Positions 49,651 to 59,476 of a DNA stretch of 64,000 nt are shown here, piece by piece. Both the position numbers and the translations under genes were made by a program. How positions within the stretch are numbered: position 1 is the stretch's first letter; every line of letters begins with the position of its first letter. Under the pieces are notes generated by a model. The model saw only the letters and a list, made by a program, of their open reading frames with translations. It was not told the origin of the DNA and searched no databases. Origin of the DNA: an uncultured Collinsella sp. (GTDB lineage: Bacteria > Actinomycetota > Coriobacteriia > Coriobacteriales > Coriobacteriaceae); the NCBI GenBank assembly GCA_958407995.1, contig CATYJU010000004.1, positions 1 through 64,000 of the forward strand, read 5' to 3'.

Positions 49651-50433
49651 ATGGAACCGCAATTCTTTGACACGCATTGTCATCTTGATTTGATGCTCGG
49701 CCCCGATGCTGCAGCCAGTGAGTCGGCGGCGTCGGGTCTGGGGCTCTTTGACTGCGGGGTCGACCCACGCGACTTTTCGGCCGCAAACGGGCGCGCCCGT
49801 CGCCTACCAGGCATCATCGCTGGCGTTGGGCTCCACCCCTGGTGGCTCGCCGACGGCCGCTGCGGTCCTGCCGAAGTCGATCTGCTTTGCGAAGTTGCTG
49901 CCCAAGAGCGCTACATCGGCGAGGTGGGACTCGACTTTTCCGCACGCTTTGCCGGAAGTGAGCCGCTACAAATACAGGCATTTGACCGGCTCTGCGATAC
50001 ACTCGTGCAGCATCCTCTTACCGGGCGCGTGATATCAATTCACGCCGTTCGTTCGGCAGGAGCCGTACTGGACGTCCTCGAATCGCATGGACTACTCATC
50101 CCAAACCCCGACTCCCCCGTTATCATCTTCCACTGGTTTAGCGGCACTTCGGACGAACTCGTCCGCGCGCGTGATGCGGACTGTTATTTTTCCGTCAACG
50201 AACGCATGCTCGCGTCTAAACGAGGACGCGAATACGCACGACAGATTCCACTCGATCGTTTACTGCTCGAGACCGATGCACCAGCGGAGGCAAACACAGA
50301 AACAAGCGCGCAGTCGCTCATCAAATCGCTCACAAGGACCTCAGAACGCATCGCCTCGCTCAAAAATTGTGACGGAAAGCGCATCGAGTCGGCAGTTTTA
50401 ACAAATGCGCACTCTGTTTTTGACCTTCGCTAA
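49651..50433 (+). CDS. TatD family metal-dependent hydrolase
   Basis: The 260-residue TIM-barrel hydrolase has the metal ligands in DTHCHLD (N-terminus), EVGLDFS, the two later histidines (SIHAV and IFHWFSG) and LLLETDAP. TatD proteins are 3'-5' exonucleases or generic phosphoester hydrolases. It is somewhat diverged, with a shortened middle. It is probably co-transcribed with tcdA. Confidence 0.85.
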   Translation: MEPQFFDTHCHLDLMLGPDAAASESAASGLGLFDCGVDPRDFSAANGRARRLPGIIAGVGLHPWWLADGRCGPAEVDLLCEVAAQERYIGEVGLDFSARFAGSEPLQIQAFDRLCDTLVQHPLTGRVISIHAVRSAGAVLDVLESHGLLIPNPDSPVIIFHWFSGTSDELVRARDADCYFSVNERMLASKRGREYARQIPLDRLLLETDAPAEANTETSAQSLIKSLTRTSERIASLKNCDGKRIESAVLTNAHSVFDLR

Positions 50434-50512
50434 CCCCTGTGGGCAAAAATGCCAAGGGACATGCGAATCGCACAACGCAGTCCCTATTGGTAGGCAGTAC
50501 AATTCGGCAGCA

Positions 50513-52030
50513 TTACACCAATTCGTGCATGAGATCACGGTTGCGTGCATACAATTCGTCAAAGATATGACGACGCGATGCATATAACTCGTGGGCAGCC
50601 ATATCGGGCACGATTGTTTGCGCAACGCCAAGGACTTGGGCGAGCTCATCCCATGATGCATAGGCGCCACCTGCGAGAGCTGCCATGATGGCATCACCGA
50701 AGCATGCGCCCACCGTAACCTTGGCAACCGAGACCTCGCGCCCGCATACGTCGGCGATAGCCTGCATCCAAACTGGATTCTTGGTTCCACCTCCGACAAG
50801 CATAATGCGCCCAATTGGCAGTCCATGCTCTCGCTCGATAATGTCGACATGGGATGCAACGGTATACGCGACGCCTTCCAAGGCGGCGCGAACCATATGG
50901 GCTCGCGTATGCCTTCCGGTCAGGCCAAAGAAGACGCCACGCGCCTCGGGATCGTTGAGCGGAGTACGCTCCCCCGCAAAGTACGGCAGACACAGGAGCC
51001 CATCGGCACCCGGCGCCACATCGGCGGCATCATGCGCCATAACCGAATAGGCATCGGGACCACCGTGGCCCTCGGCCTCTACGGCGTCGCGATACAGCTC
51101 TTGGCGCAGCCACGATGTGAGTGCGCCCGCCGTATTGGTCCCCGCGCAGATCCCGTAAGTTCCGGGAATGATAAACGTCCCCGGCCACAGGCGGGCATCA
51201 TCGATCATATGATCAGCTAGGTAGATGAAATACGCCGTACTCCCCAACTGAACCATCATATCGCCGGGACGGAATACACCCGTCGAAATGGCCTCGGCAC
51301 CAGAATCGCCCGTTCCCACTAAGACAGGTGTCCCTGCCGCGAGCCCCGTCGCCTCAGCCGCACGCCGCGTAATCACCCCGGCAATATCGGTAGCCGACAT
51401 TACCTCCGCCATCTGGTCAGGCCGGCAGAAACGAGCACATTCCCGAGCATCAACCTTCCAGGTGTAGCGGTCGTATAGGGGAAGAAAATCCTCCGCCAAA
51501 TAACGGTCCACCGTAAAACGCCCCGTCAACTTTGCGCATAGAAACGATGACGCCGTCAGGAACTTCGCGGCACGTTCGTGCACCTCGGGCATATTCTCCT
51601 TAAACCACAAGATCTTGGGAGCAATATCTGACGAACAGAGATCGTGCCCGAAAAGCTCGCGTGCGCGATCTGACCCATATTCGGAAAGAAGCTCGTCAAT
51701 CTGCGGCTTCGAACGTGCATCGACTCCATACAAAATCGCGGGCGCCAGCGCGTTGCACTCGGTATCGACCGGCACACAGTCGCAACCCAATGCGGAAAGG
51801 CCCACGCATCCGATCTGTGCCGCGTTAACCCCCGATCGCGCCACCAGCTCGCGCGACAAGCGGCAAAAATCGCCCCACCAAACTGCCTCCGCATCATGCT
51901 GGTACCATCCATCACACGGGTTGTCCGTCTCATGTCCACAAGAGGCTTGGCAAACGATGTTGCATCGATCATCGATTAAAACGCCTTTAGAGGCGCTTGT
52001 CCCAATATCAATACCCAGATAGAGCGCCAT
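50513..52030 (-). CDS. FGGY family carbohydrate kinase
   Basis: The 505-residue kinase has the two FGGY actin-like domains: YLGIDIGTSASKGVLID at the start, GTGDSGAEAISTGV in the middle and the C-terminal GRIMLVGGGTKNPVWMQAIADV. It is xylulokinase-like, but the substrate is open (pentulose, erythritol-type or a sugar acid). It is the last gene of the long minus-strand cluster, 6 bases after btpA. GGGAG precedes the ATG. Confidence 0.9.
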   Translation of the reverse strand: MALYLGIDIGTSASKGVLIDDRCNIVCQASCGHETDNPCDGWYQHDAEAVWWGDFCRLSRELVARSGVNAAQIGCVGLSALGCDCVPVDTECNALAPAILYGVDARSKPQIDELLSEYGSDRARELFGHDLCSSDIAPKILWFKENMPEVHERAAKFLTASSFLCAKLTGRFTVDRYLAEDFLPLYDRYTWKVDARECARFCRPDQMAEVMSATDIAGVITRRAAEATGLAAGTPVLVGTGDSGAEAISTGVFRPGDMMVQLGSTAYFIYLADHMIDDARLWPGTFIIPGTYGICAGTNTAGALTSWLRQELYRDAVEAEGHGGPDAYSVMAHDAADVAPGADGLLCLPYFAGERTPLNDPEARGVFFGLTGRHTRAHMVRAALEGVAYTVASHVDIIEREHGLPIGRIMLVGGGTKNPVWMQAIADVCGREVSVAKVTVGACFGDAIMAALAGGAYASWDELAQVLGVAQTIVPDMAAHELYASRRHIFDELYARNRDLMHELV

Positions 52031-52036
52031 AGGTGC

Positions 52037-52846
52037 CTACTCCCCTCGCGCCGTACGAGCGGCAGCCATAAAACGAGCTACCCGCTCAACATCAACCGGG
52101 GCATCCAGCTTTCCGTCGCGCTTTAAGCAGGTGCCGACAAACGCGCCATCGTAGTGAGCAAATACGTCAGCCACGGTATTTTCGCGACAACCGGTGCCAC
52201 ATACCACGGGTACTTCGCCAACACGCTCGCGGACTTCATCGGCAAGCTCGCCCGAAGCGCCACGACCGGCAGCCGAACCGCCGATGACCATCGCATCCGG
52301 TAGGCAATTAAAGAGAAGTGAATCGGCAATGTCCGCAGTCGTGCGGTCGTTGAGATAAACCTCCCCCTCGCTCGTGATGAAGTGAAAAAGCTTGAGGTCG
52401 TCCAGGCGCAGCGCCGCCTTGCGACGCATGGTGTGAGCGAAATCTCGGTTAATCAGCCCAAGATCACCGGCCCAGGCACCGTAAAAATTGCAGCGCGTGA
52501 ACTGCGCGTCGACGGCAGCGCACAGCTCGATTGTGGCATCACCATCGTAAATAGCCTCAGCTCCCCAAGGAGTCGACAGATCATGGGATAGAGTCCCGAT
52601 TACATAGCCCATCGATGCAAGGGTTGAGGGAGAAACGTGCTGCTCGTAGGGCATCGAGAGCTCATTGGTAATCAAAATGCCATCGACACCGCCCTGCTGC
52701 AACGCCTCGAGATCGCGCTTGGCGGCTTCCACGACCTGCGACACGCTTCCGCCCGGGTAATACAGTGGATCGCCCGGCAGAGGACGCAAGTGCAGCATTC
52801 CGATGACCGGCTTTTCGGTCTTGAACATCGAGGTTAGAAACGACAT
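52037..52846 (-). CDS. BtpA/SgcQ family TIM-barrel protein
   Basis: A 269-residue protein of the BtpA/SgcQ family: IGMLHLRPLPGDPLY at the N-terminus, GGVDGILITNELSMPY, and VIGGSAAGRGAS near residue 200. Members occur in sugar operons and are predicted (beta/alpha)8 enzymes; none has a firmly known reaction. AAGGAG precedes ATG 52846. Its place between YjbQ and an FGGY kinase suggests a catabolic step. Confidence 0.88.
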   Translation of the reverse strand: MSFLTSMFKTEKPVIGMLHLRPLPGDPLYYPGGSVSQVVEAAKRDLEALQQGGVDGILITNELSMPYEQHVSPSTLASMGYVIGTLSHDLSTPWGAEAIYDGDATIELCAAVDAQFTRCNFYGAWAGDLGLINRDFAHTMRRKAALRLDDLKLFHFITSEGEVYLNDRTTADIADSLLFNCLPDAMVIGGSAAGRGASGELADEVRERVGEVPVVCGTGCRENTVADVFAHYDGAFVGTCLKRDGKLDAPVDVERVARFMAAARTARGE

Positions 52847-52879
52847 AACGTGCTCCTTCATAGGGTTATCGCGGGGACG

Positions 52880-53308
52880 TTACTCCCCCAGCACTTCGAC
52901 GTACACTTTTCGCTTCTGCGGACCGTCAAACTCCGCAAGATAGATGTTCTGGGCACCTCCACACACGATGTGGCCATCTTGGACGGGAAAGAAGCAACTG
53001 TTTCCACAAATCATGCTCTTGATATGCCCACAGGAGTTGTTGCCGGTGGCTCCATAGCTCGGCAGGAAGTGTGCATGCGCATAGGGGGCGTCGAGTGGGG
53101 CGATGCGATCAAGCGTCTCCATAAGATCCGTCTCCACGCAGGGCAGCCCCTCGTTTACCACGATTCCACAGGTCGTATGCGACAAAATAATCGCTGCCAA
53201 GCCATTGGTCACCGAGCTGCGTTCGATGGCAGCGTGCACGTCTTCGGTAATATCGATGAACTGGTCCGGAGCAGTCGATAGATAGCTCAATGTCTCGAGC
53301 GTCACCAT
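52880..53308 (-). CDS. YjbQ/UPF0047 family protein
   Basis: A 142-residue UPF0047 protein, with SHTTCGIVVNEG, the acidic ETDLMETLDRI, HAHFLPSYGATGNNSCGHIKSM and QNIYLAEFDGP typical of the family. Some members have weak thiamin phosphate synthase activity; the physiological role is uncertain. It starts next to the amidohydrolase stop (TAAACATG). A sugar-catabolic context is unusual and may hint at a real substrate. Confidence 0.9.
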   Translation of the reverse strand: MVTLETLSYLSTAPDQFIDITEDVHAAIERSSVTNGLAAIILSHTTCGIVVNEGLPCVETDLMETLDRIAPLDAPYAHAHFLPSYGATGNNSCGHIKSMICGNSCFFPVQDGHIVCGGAQNIYLAEFDGPQKRKVYVEVLGE

Positions 53309-53310
53309 GT

Positions 53311-54171
53311 TTACTCATCCCCTTCAAGAAAACGCAGGGCATTACCCCAGTAGAGCCTTTCTCGCGCATCGTCGCGCATGGGCACGGTATCGAGCGCCCG
53401 CTTGAGTTTGAATGCACGGAAGCGCGGCGTATTGCTGGCGAACATCACTTGATGCGATAGCGCGCGCTCATACCACAGCGGCCCCATATCGACCGTGAAA
53501 AGACGCTGCATCATCTCCTCGGGCGAATCGATGTAAGTGATAGAGGTGTCCGTGTAGCAGTTGGGATACTTGAGCAGCATCGCCACGGTCTCGCGCACCC
53601 AGGGCCAGCCAAAGTGGGTCAAACTAAAGCGCACATTTGGATGCGTTGCGATTGTGTGCTCAAATGCAAGCGGGTTACTGCGCGAGAGCTCTGCGCCAGG
53701 CTCCCAAGACATACCGGCATGGAAAACCACCGGCTTGTTATAGCGCTCGCACAGCTCGTAAAGCGGCTCGGCCACAGCATCATCGGGGGCAAAACCCTGC
53801 TTTGCCGGATGCAGACAAAGCCCCTTTGCCCCCAACTCGGTAAAGGCGCGCTCCAATTCGTCTGCGGCACCGCTCACCTGCGGATCTACGCTCGCAAATC
53901 CCCACAGACGATCGGGGTGCGCGGCAACCAGCATGGCAATCTGGTCATTGGTGCCAAAATGCCCTCCGCATGCCGTGGTTACATCGAGCGGCATGAGCAC
54001 ACTCTTCTGCACGTCGCAGACGTCCATCTCGACTTGAAGCTCATCCCAATCCATGGGGCCCATATGCCCCATACCATATTCTCGTGACCAAAAACCGAAT
54101 CCATCAGGCTCATCACCCGGCGTACAGATCTCGCCGTAGAGCATAGGATGGACCAACATGTCGATAACCAT
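53311..54171 (-). CDS. Amidohydrolase-2 family metal-dependent hydrolase
   Basis: The 286-residue TIM-barrel protein belongs to the amidohydrolase_2 (PF04909-like) group: an N-terminal IDMLVHP (reduced metal motif), WGFASVDPQ, KGLCLHPAKQGF, PVVFHAGMSWEPG and FSLTHFGWPW. Related enzymes hydrolyse or decarboxylate lactones and carboxylic acids. AAGGAG precedes ATG 54171; the first metal ligands look partly changed, so activity is not assured. Confidence 0.8.
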   Translation of the reverse strand: MVIDMLVHPMLYGEICTPGDEPDGFGFWSREYGMGHMGPMDWDELQVEMDVCDVQKSVLMPLDVTTACGGHFGTNDQIAMLVAAHPDRLWGFASVDPQVSGAADELERAFTELGAKGLCLHPAKQGFAPDDAVAEPLYELCERYNKPVVFHAGMSWEPGAELSRSNPLAFEHTIATHPNVRFSLTHFGWPWVRETVAMLLKYPNCYTDTSITYIDSPEEMMQRLFTVDMGPLWYERALSHQVMFASNTPRFRAFKLKRALDTVPMRDDARERLYWGNALRFLEGDE

Positions 54172-54198
54172 TTCGTACTCCTTTCCAGGCATTTAACC

Positions 54199-55001
54199 CT
54201 AGTACGGCTCAAACGAACCAATCACTCGGGACGACAGCTCAGCGCCCGCCTTCATACACGCCGGAATATCAAGGCCATCGATCACGCCCTTGGTAAACCC
54301 GGCAATATACGAGTCGCCGGCACCCACGGTATTAACGACCTTCTCCGCCGGTACGATCCCGCACTCATAGAAGCGCTCACCGTCATAGGCAATGCTTCCC
54401 TTCTCGCCAAGCGTGGCAACCGCAACGCGCGGTCCCAATTCCTGCACGTGGCGTACCCAGTCTCGCAGCTCCGGAGTGTCCTCTTCAAACGACATGAACG
54501 CATAGTCTACGTAAGGAAAATGAGCCTCGCATGCATATTCGGGATCCTGGCTGAACACCGAGAAGTCCATAACCACCGTCTTGCCCGCATCATGCCATTC
54601 GGGCAGGAGGTCCAAACAATTGCCAAACAGGTCGGTGTGAATGATGTCGTGCTCTAGGATAAACGCCCGGTCGTCTTCATTCGGACGATATGTCTCCATT
54701 ACGCCATCGATTGCCTCGAGATGCACGCGATCGACGCCGTCTTTCAATGCCATGAGCATCACCGAGGTGTCGCCATCCTCCACCCGCAGAGATGAGAGAT
54801 ATCAAACCCCTCAGCGGCCAGCGCCTCTCTCATCTTGTCTCCGTACTCGTCCTTGCCGACAACCGACACGGCGGATACCGAAACGCCCATTCGTGCAAGA
54901 TGGATACCCCAGTCAATGCCGTTACCAGTCGGATAGAACACGCCGATGTTTTGATAGACGTCCGCGCAGCAAAAACCAGCCGCACACGCTTTAATACCCA
55001 T
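54199..55001 (-). pseudogene. PfkB/FrlD-like sugar kinase broken by a 2-base frameshift
   Basis: Two frames together make one PfkB kinase. The first (from ATG 55001) runs through NGIDWGIHLARMG to EGFDISHL, then reads out of frame to a stop near 54759. The second resumes at VEDGDTSVMLMALKDG and contains the C-terminal NTVGAGDSYIAGF active-site motif. Restoring the frame needs removal of two bases at about 54784-54789, where CTCTGCGGG stands for an expected CTGCGGG. GGAG precedes the ATG. It may be a pseudogene, a slippage switch or an assembly error; an intact paralogue is adjacent. Confidence 0.8.
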
Positions 55002-55018
55002 GGTCTTCTCCAATGCTC

Positions 55019-55052
55019 AAAAGGGGACCCACCACATGGCGAGCCCCCTTTT
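55019..55052 (-). terminator. Terminator-like hairpin between the two kinase genes
   Basis: AAAAGGGG (55019-55026) and CCCCTTTT (55045-55052) can pair. On the minus strand the hairpin ends in CCCCTTTTGAG just before the broken kinase gene. Confidence 0.55.
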
Positions 55053-55122
55053 CGCGTTTCGCTTATTGTTTTGCATCGGCTGTCCAAGGCCTCATAGCCA
55101 GACCGCCGTACGCTTTCTTAAG

Positions 55123-55986
55123 CTATTCGACGATTGGCGCCCCGTGGCCCCAAGAACCTTCCATACCGCACACGGTCGAGGCAAACCCGGCAGCAAAGTC
55201 GAGCGCGCGCTCGATGGCCTCGGCGCCATCCTCACCACGCTTGGCGGAATCGAGATAGCACATCAAAAACGAGGTGAGGAACGAGTCGCCCGCCCCCATG
55301 GTGTCCTTCATGTCCGTTACCGGTTTAGCCAGCTGGCGGTAATAACGCTCGCCGTCGTAAGCAATGCAGCCCTCGGCGCCCGCCGTAGCCGACACAAAAC
55401 GCGGACCCAGGCCCTTCACCCATGCCAGACGCTCGCGAATCTCGTCCTCACTCGCGGCATCCGCCGCACTAAAGAAAGCAAAATCGACGTAGGGCGCAAT
55501 CTGCTCGTAGTACTCGTCGGTGGAGTCGTCCGAAAAGTCAAAAGAGACCGTGACGCCCGCAGCCTTCAGCTTGGGCAGCTCGCGCTCGGTAAAGCAATAG
55601 TTGCCCGAATGAACCACATCGAACTGCTTCATGTACGAAAGGTCAAAGCGATCGAGGACATAGCGCGCATCGCCACGGATACCGCCCTCGTTGGAGCCGA
55701 GGAAGACACGGTCACCGTCAACGACGGTCACGCGAGCCGCTCCGTTCTCGCCAATCATCTGCTCGCACTTGTCAAGCTCGATACCCTCATCCTCGAGGCT
55801 TGCAATGACATGCTCGGCAGCGGCGTCATTGCCAAAAATGCCCATGTATGCAGAGCGTGCGGCACCGCATTTCTTGGCATAAACGGCGAAGTTCACCGCA
55901 TTGCCGCCAGGATACATGGTGTGGATATGCTCGTAGCGATCGACGACGTTGTCGCCAAATCCGAGCGCGTTAACGTTAAATGCCAT
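55123..55986 (-). CDS. PfkB family sugar kinase, FrlD-like (fructoselysine kinase type)
   Basis: A 287-residue ribokinase/PfkB protein: PGGNAVNFAVYAKKCG near the N-terminus (sugar binding) and DTMGAGDSFLTSF (the catalytic Asp and anion hole) near residue 235. FrlD phosphorylates fructoselysine at C6. The neighbouring SIS deglycase, TIM-barrel epimerase and HutC-type regulator support an Amadori substrate (inference). GAAGGG precedes ATG 55986. Confidence 0.87.
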   Translation of the reverse strand: MAFNVNALGFGDNVVDRYEHIHTMYPGGNAVNFAVYAKKCGAARSAYMGIFGNDAAAEHVIASLEDEGIELDKCEQMIGENGAARVTVVDGDRVFLGSNEGGIRGDARYVLDRFDLSYMKQFDVVHSGNYCFTERELPKLKAAGVTVSFDFSDDSTDEYYEQIAPYVDFAFFSAADAASEDEIRERLAWVKGLGPRFVSATAGAEGCIAYDGERYYRQLAKPVTDMKDTMGAGDSFLTSFLMCYLDSAKRGEDGAEAIERALDFAAGFASTVCGMEGSWGHGAPIVE

Positions 55987-55999
55987 GGTATTTACCCTT

Positions 56000-56968
56000 C
56001 TAGTACTCGACGACGCCCATGTAGCGACGGAAATCGGGATCATGGTCAAACACCTTGCCGCGTGCGGCACGCAGCTCGCAGTTCATGGCGTAGAACAGCA
56101 CCGGGTCCAGATAGGCACGGACGCTCGCCGGCACGGCTTCCATACCGTACTCCTTGGCATCGAGCACCATCAGCGTATCGGTATGCGTCTTAAGGAACGC
56201 CAGGGCGCGCTCGTCCATAGCACGGCACTCGCTGGAGCCCATCTGCAGGAAGTAAAAAACGCCATCCTGAGTAGCCTCGAAGGGGCCATGGAAGTACTCG
56301 GCAGAGTGAATGTAGCTGCAGTGCTGCCACTGCATCTCCATAAGAGAGCAGATAGCGAAACCGTAGGTCTGGCTAAAGTTGGGACCGCTGCCCAGAATAT
56401 AGAAGAACTCGTGCTCCTGGCAAAGCTTGGCAAAGCGATCGCCCAGCTCGGCATTTACCTTCTCGCGTGCCGGGGGAAGAATCTTATCCATCTCGGCGAT
56501 ACCGGCATACATATCGGCAAGATCGGCGTAGCCCTCCTGCTGATCGAGCAGCTCTGCCGCAAGCGACAGCGAAATGCCAGCGGGGACCTCGGCCTGCGGC
56601 ACGCCCTCGCCCCATGGGTAGACCCACGTGGTCCACTTGCCGGAGTCAATCTTGGATCCAGCGTTGTCGGTCTGGGCGATCACCGTAGCGCCAGCAGCAA
56701 GGGCAATCTCGCAGCCCTCGACGACCTCGGGGGTATTGCCGCTGTGGCTACAAGCGATGACCAGGGACTTCTCGCCCAGACGACGCGGACGCATGATATC
56801 GAACTCGCGAGCCGTATAGATATACGAAGTGAAGGTGGTTGCCTCGCGCTGCAGAAGCTCATGAGCCGGGATCAAATCGATCATGGAGCCACCGCAAGCA
56901 ATCCAGTAGACGCTGTCGAACTTGCCCTTCTCGGCAATTGCCTCTTTGATCAGATCGTGTGCGTTCAT
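56000..56968 (-). CDS. SIS domain deglycase, FrlB-like
   Basis: The 322-residue protein has two SIS domains, with ACGGSMIDL and ACSHSGNTPEVVEG as sugar-phosphate binding motifs, SAEYFHGPFEA, and the C-terminal DFRRYMGVVEY seen in FrlB proteins. FrlB splits fructoselysine 6-phosphate to glucose 6-phosphate and lysine. It lies between the kinase and TIM-barrel genes. AAAGGA precedes ATG 56968. The amino-acid part of the true substrate is not known. Confidence 0.87.
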   Translation of the reverse strand: MNAHDLIKEAIAEKGKFDSVYWIACGGSMIDLIPAHELLQREATTFTSYIYTAREFDIMRPRRLGEKSLVIACSHSGNTPEVVEGCEIALAAGATVIAQTDNAGSKIDSGKWTTWVYPWGEGVPQAEVPAGISLSLAAELLDQQEGYADLADMYAGIAEMDKILPPAREKVNAELGDRFAKLCQEHEFFYILGSGPNFSQTYGFAICSLMEMQWQHCSYIHSAEYFHGPFEATQDGVFYFLQMGSSECRAMDERALAFLKTHTDTLMVLDAKEYGMEAVPASVRAYLDPVLFYAMNCELRAARGKVFDHDPDFRRYMGVVEY

Positions 56969-57030
56969 ATCCAGTTCCTTTCTTGTTTGGCCCGCAATCA
57001 ATGACGTTGGTTGTGTGGCCGATGGTTGTT

Positions 57031-57882
57031 TTAGTCAATCAGATATTTCTCGAATGCGGCCATGTTCTTGGCATCTGCCGCCGCCGGGTCATCGTAGTAA
57101 CGACCGTCCGTGATTTCCTGGCCCAGCATGCCGTCGAAACCATGGGCGTTGAGCGTGGCGACGAAGGCGTCCATATCGTGCTTGCCATCGCCCCACACCA
57201 GATGGCCATACGGGTCACCGTCGATAAAGTGCATCTCGTGAATTGCCCCATCACCAAAGGCGGCAAACCAGTCCTCGAGCGTCTCGCCTGCAACGCCCAT
57301 CGCGGTTGTATCAACCATGGGCTGTAAGTACGGGCTCGCGACCTCGTCAATCATGCGCTTCGCATCGGAAACCGTCGTCACAAGGTTGCTCTCCTCGGGA
57401 CGCAGGCTTTCCATCGTAAGCACCAGACCGTGCTCGCCGGCATACTCCGCCAGAATGGACAAGTGCTCGCGGCTGCGCTTCCAGGCTTCCTCGCGGTCCT
57501 CGTCCCAGTCGCCCCAGCCCGAGTTGATGGACATACGGTCGCACCCAAGTACCTCGGCAAGCTCAATGCCGTGCTTAAAGTACGCCAGGCTGCGCTGTTC
57601 ATGCAGCGGTTTGCGTGCGCAGTACTGCCAAGGATAGACAACATTCTCGGGGCACAGAGTACGATACCTAAGCCCACGGTCTGCAGCCTTTTTCGCCAGG
57701 ACCTCAGCCTCAAAGTAGCCCGTGTGGTCGAGTGTCACATGCGGCTCCGCACACCACAGCTCAATGGACTCAAAGCCCAAACGCTGCTGCACATCAAGGA
57801 AGTAATCGAGCGACCACATGATGTAGTGAATATTCATGCCCGCAATCTGCTCGCGGCGCAGCGTCGGTTTGGATTCAGGCAT
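57031..57882 (-). CDS. Xylose isomerase-like TIM barrel protein (FrlC-like)
   Basis: A 283-residue AP-endonuclease-2/xylose-isomerase-like barrel, with IELWCAEPHV, INSGWGDWDED, LTMESLRPEESNLVTT (metal Glu) and HFIDGDPYGHLVWGDG. It resembles FrlC, which interconverts fructoselysine and psicoselysine, or other ketose 3-epimerases. Its Shine-Dalgarno (AAGGAGG) lies inside the end of the preceding gene. Confidence 0.82.
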   Translation of the reverse strand: MPESKPTLRREQIAGMNIHYIMWSLDYFLDVQQRLGFESIELWCAEPHVTLDHTGYFEAEVLAKKAADRGLRYRTLCPENVVYPWQYCARKPLHEQRSLAYFKHGIELAEVLGCDRMSINSGWGDWDEDREEAWKRSREHLSILAEYAGEHGLVLTMESLRPEESNLVTTVSDAKRMIDEVASPYLQPMVDTTAMGVAGETLEDWFAAFGDGAIHEMHFIDGDPYGHLVWGDGKHDMDAFVATLNAHGFDGMLGQEITDGRYYDDPAAADAKNMAAFEKYLID

Positions 57883-57883
57883 C

Positions 57884-59467
57884 TTACGCCTCCTTATTTC
57901 GATCGAACACGATTTGTCCGTCCGACATCGTCATGTCAACCGCAAGATCACGTGCGTCGCGATAATCGAGGTCGAACACATCCCGATCGAGCACGCAGAT
58001 ATCGGCAAGCTTGCCAACCTCAAGCGTACCCAGCTCGTCTTCGCGCATCAGGTCGTACGCGCCCCCGGCAGTCCAAGCGCACAAGAGCTCGACAAGCGTC
58101 AGCGTGTTGACCTCATTCACGGGCAGTCCGTCGTCGAAGTATCCGCCGCACGCACTGTAGATTGACTCGCCCAAGCTCGGAATCAGCAGCGGCAAATCCG
58201 TGCCACAGCACACTGTGCATCCGGAATCTACCATGCCGCGGCGATTCCAGCTGTGCAAAAGTCGCGTCTCGCCAATTTGTCGACGCATCATCGACAGGCA
58301 ATCCTCGCGCCGGTCCAGCGTCAGAATCTGCGGATAGACCTCGCAAATTCCACCCAACTTGCCAAACTCGACAAGATCGGTCGGGTCAGAGTTCTCGAGA
58401 TCGGTAATCGCATGGCGACGAAGCATCCGTCCATGCTCGTCTCGAGGCAGCGAGGCATAGAGCGCCACGGTGCGACGAACGGCGCCATCGCCCTGGCAAT
58501 GCAAGGAATATCGGAAGCCGTCAGCATCAATTGCACGCAGCTCGTTCTCAATCAGATCCCACTCTGGCTCCTCGACGACCGTCTTGCCGGCAGCGCCCGC
58601 ATCGGCCGAGTCCTCATAGGGGTCAATCATCTCGGCAAGCCCCGCCCATACGCCGCGATCGGTCATACGGTTGAAGCCAGAAAAACGAACGAACGATCCC
58701 CGGAAGCGCTCTCGTGCCTCGCGGGCATAAGCCAGATTTGCACCGGCGCCCACCGGCTGCGACATCATAGAGACGCGAACCGTCAGCTCACCAGATTCCT
58801 CACGGCGAGCCATTTCGTCGGCAAAGCCGTAGTAGTCATCAAACGCCATCTCCTTGATGGCGGTAACGCCGCGCTCGTTAAGCATGCTCATGTAGTCCGA
58901 ATACCCGGCACGCACCTCGGGCAGCGCGAGGAAATCGCTCATCATGCGCCAGATCTTCTCGGAATAGCACGCCTGGGGCGTAAAACCGTATCGCGCACTG
59001 GCGGCAGCGTTGAGAACGCAGGTCTCCGCTCCCGGTGTAAAGCAGACGACGGGGATGTCGCCAAAACAATCGTCAAGCACAGCTGCCGTATTTGCGTTCT
59101 CGGCATCCGATGCCAACGTTTCGGGCAGGTTGTGGCCAAAAGCCGCCGCGCAATCCGAATGATCTTCTTTCCATGCACGCAAGAGCGACACGACCTCTTT
59201 GGCATCGGCGATGCCGGACAGATCAGACCCCAACGTCCGCAGCGCCCAACCTGTATAGAAGGTATGCACATCGATCAGGCCAGGCATGATGGTGCGGTCG
59301 CCCAGGTCAACTACCTCGTCCGCCTGGGTCAAATACGAAGCCGCCTCGCACTTGGCGCCAACCGCCTCAATTCGATTGCCACGGACCGCTACGAAACCTT
59401 CAAACGGCAGGTCCCCCGTACCGGTAAAGACGCTCTTAGACGTCAGTACCGTCAAACGATCAGACAT
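57884..59467 (-). CDS. Amidohydrolase-3 (YtcJ-like) family protein
   Basis: The 527-residue metal-dependent amidohydrolase has the dihydro-orotase/urease-type DVHTFYTGW metal site near residue 55 (HTF rather than the common HxH), FGHNLPE, a later HCQGDGAVRR (metal His) and CCGTDLPLL with the catalytic Asp. YtcJ-like enzymes deacylate or hydrolyse cyclic amides and N-acyl compounds. Here it may release an amine from the transported substrate. Only 9 bases separate it from the transporter gene. Confidence 0.85.
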   Translation of the reverse strand: MSDRLTVLTSKSVFTGTGDLPFEGFVAVRGNRIEAVGAKCEAASYLTQADEVVDLGDRTIMPGLIDVHTFYTGWALRTLGSDLSGIADAKEVVSLLRAWKEDHSDCAAAFGHNLPETLASDAENANTAAVLDDCFGDIPVVCFTPGAETCVLNAAASARYGFTPQACYSEKIWRMMSDFLALPEVRAGYSDYMSMLNERGVTAIKEMAFDDYYGFADEMARREESGELTVRVSMMSQPVGAGANLAYAREARERFRGSFVRFSGFNRMTDRGVWAGLAEMIDPYEDSADAGAAGKTVVEEPEWDLIENELRAIDADGFRYSLHCQGDGAVRRTVALYASLPRDEHGRMLRRHAITDLENSDPTDLVEFGKLGGICEVYPQILTLDRREDCLSMMRRQIGETRLLHSWNRRGMVDSGCTVCCGTDLPLLIPSLGESIYSACGGYFDDGLPVNEVNTLTLVELLCAWTAGGAYDLMREDELGTLEVGKLADICVLDRDVFDLDYRDARDLAVDMTMSDGQIVFDRNKEA

Positions 59468-59476
59468 CACAACCAC

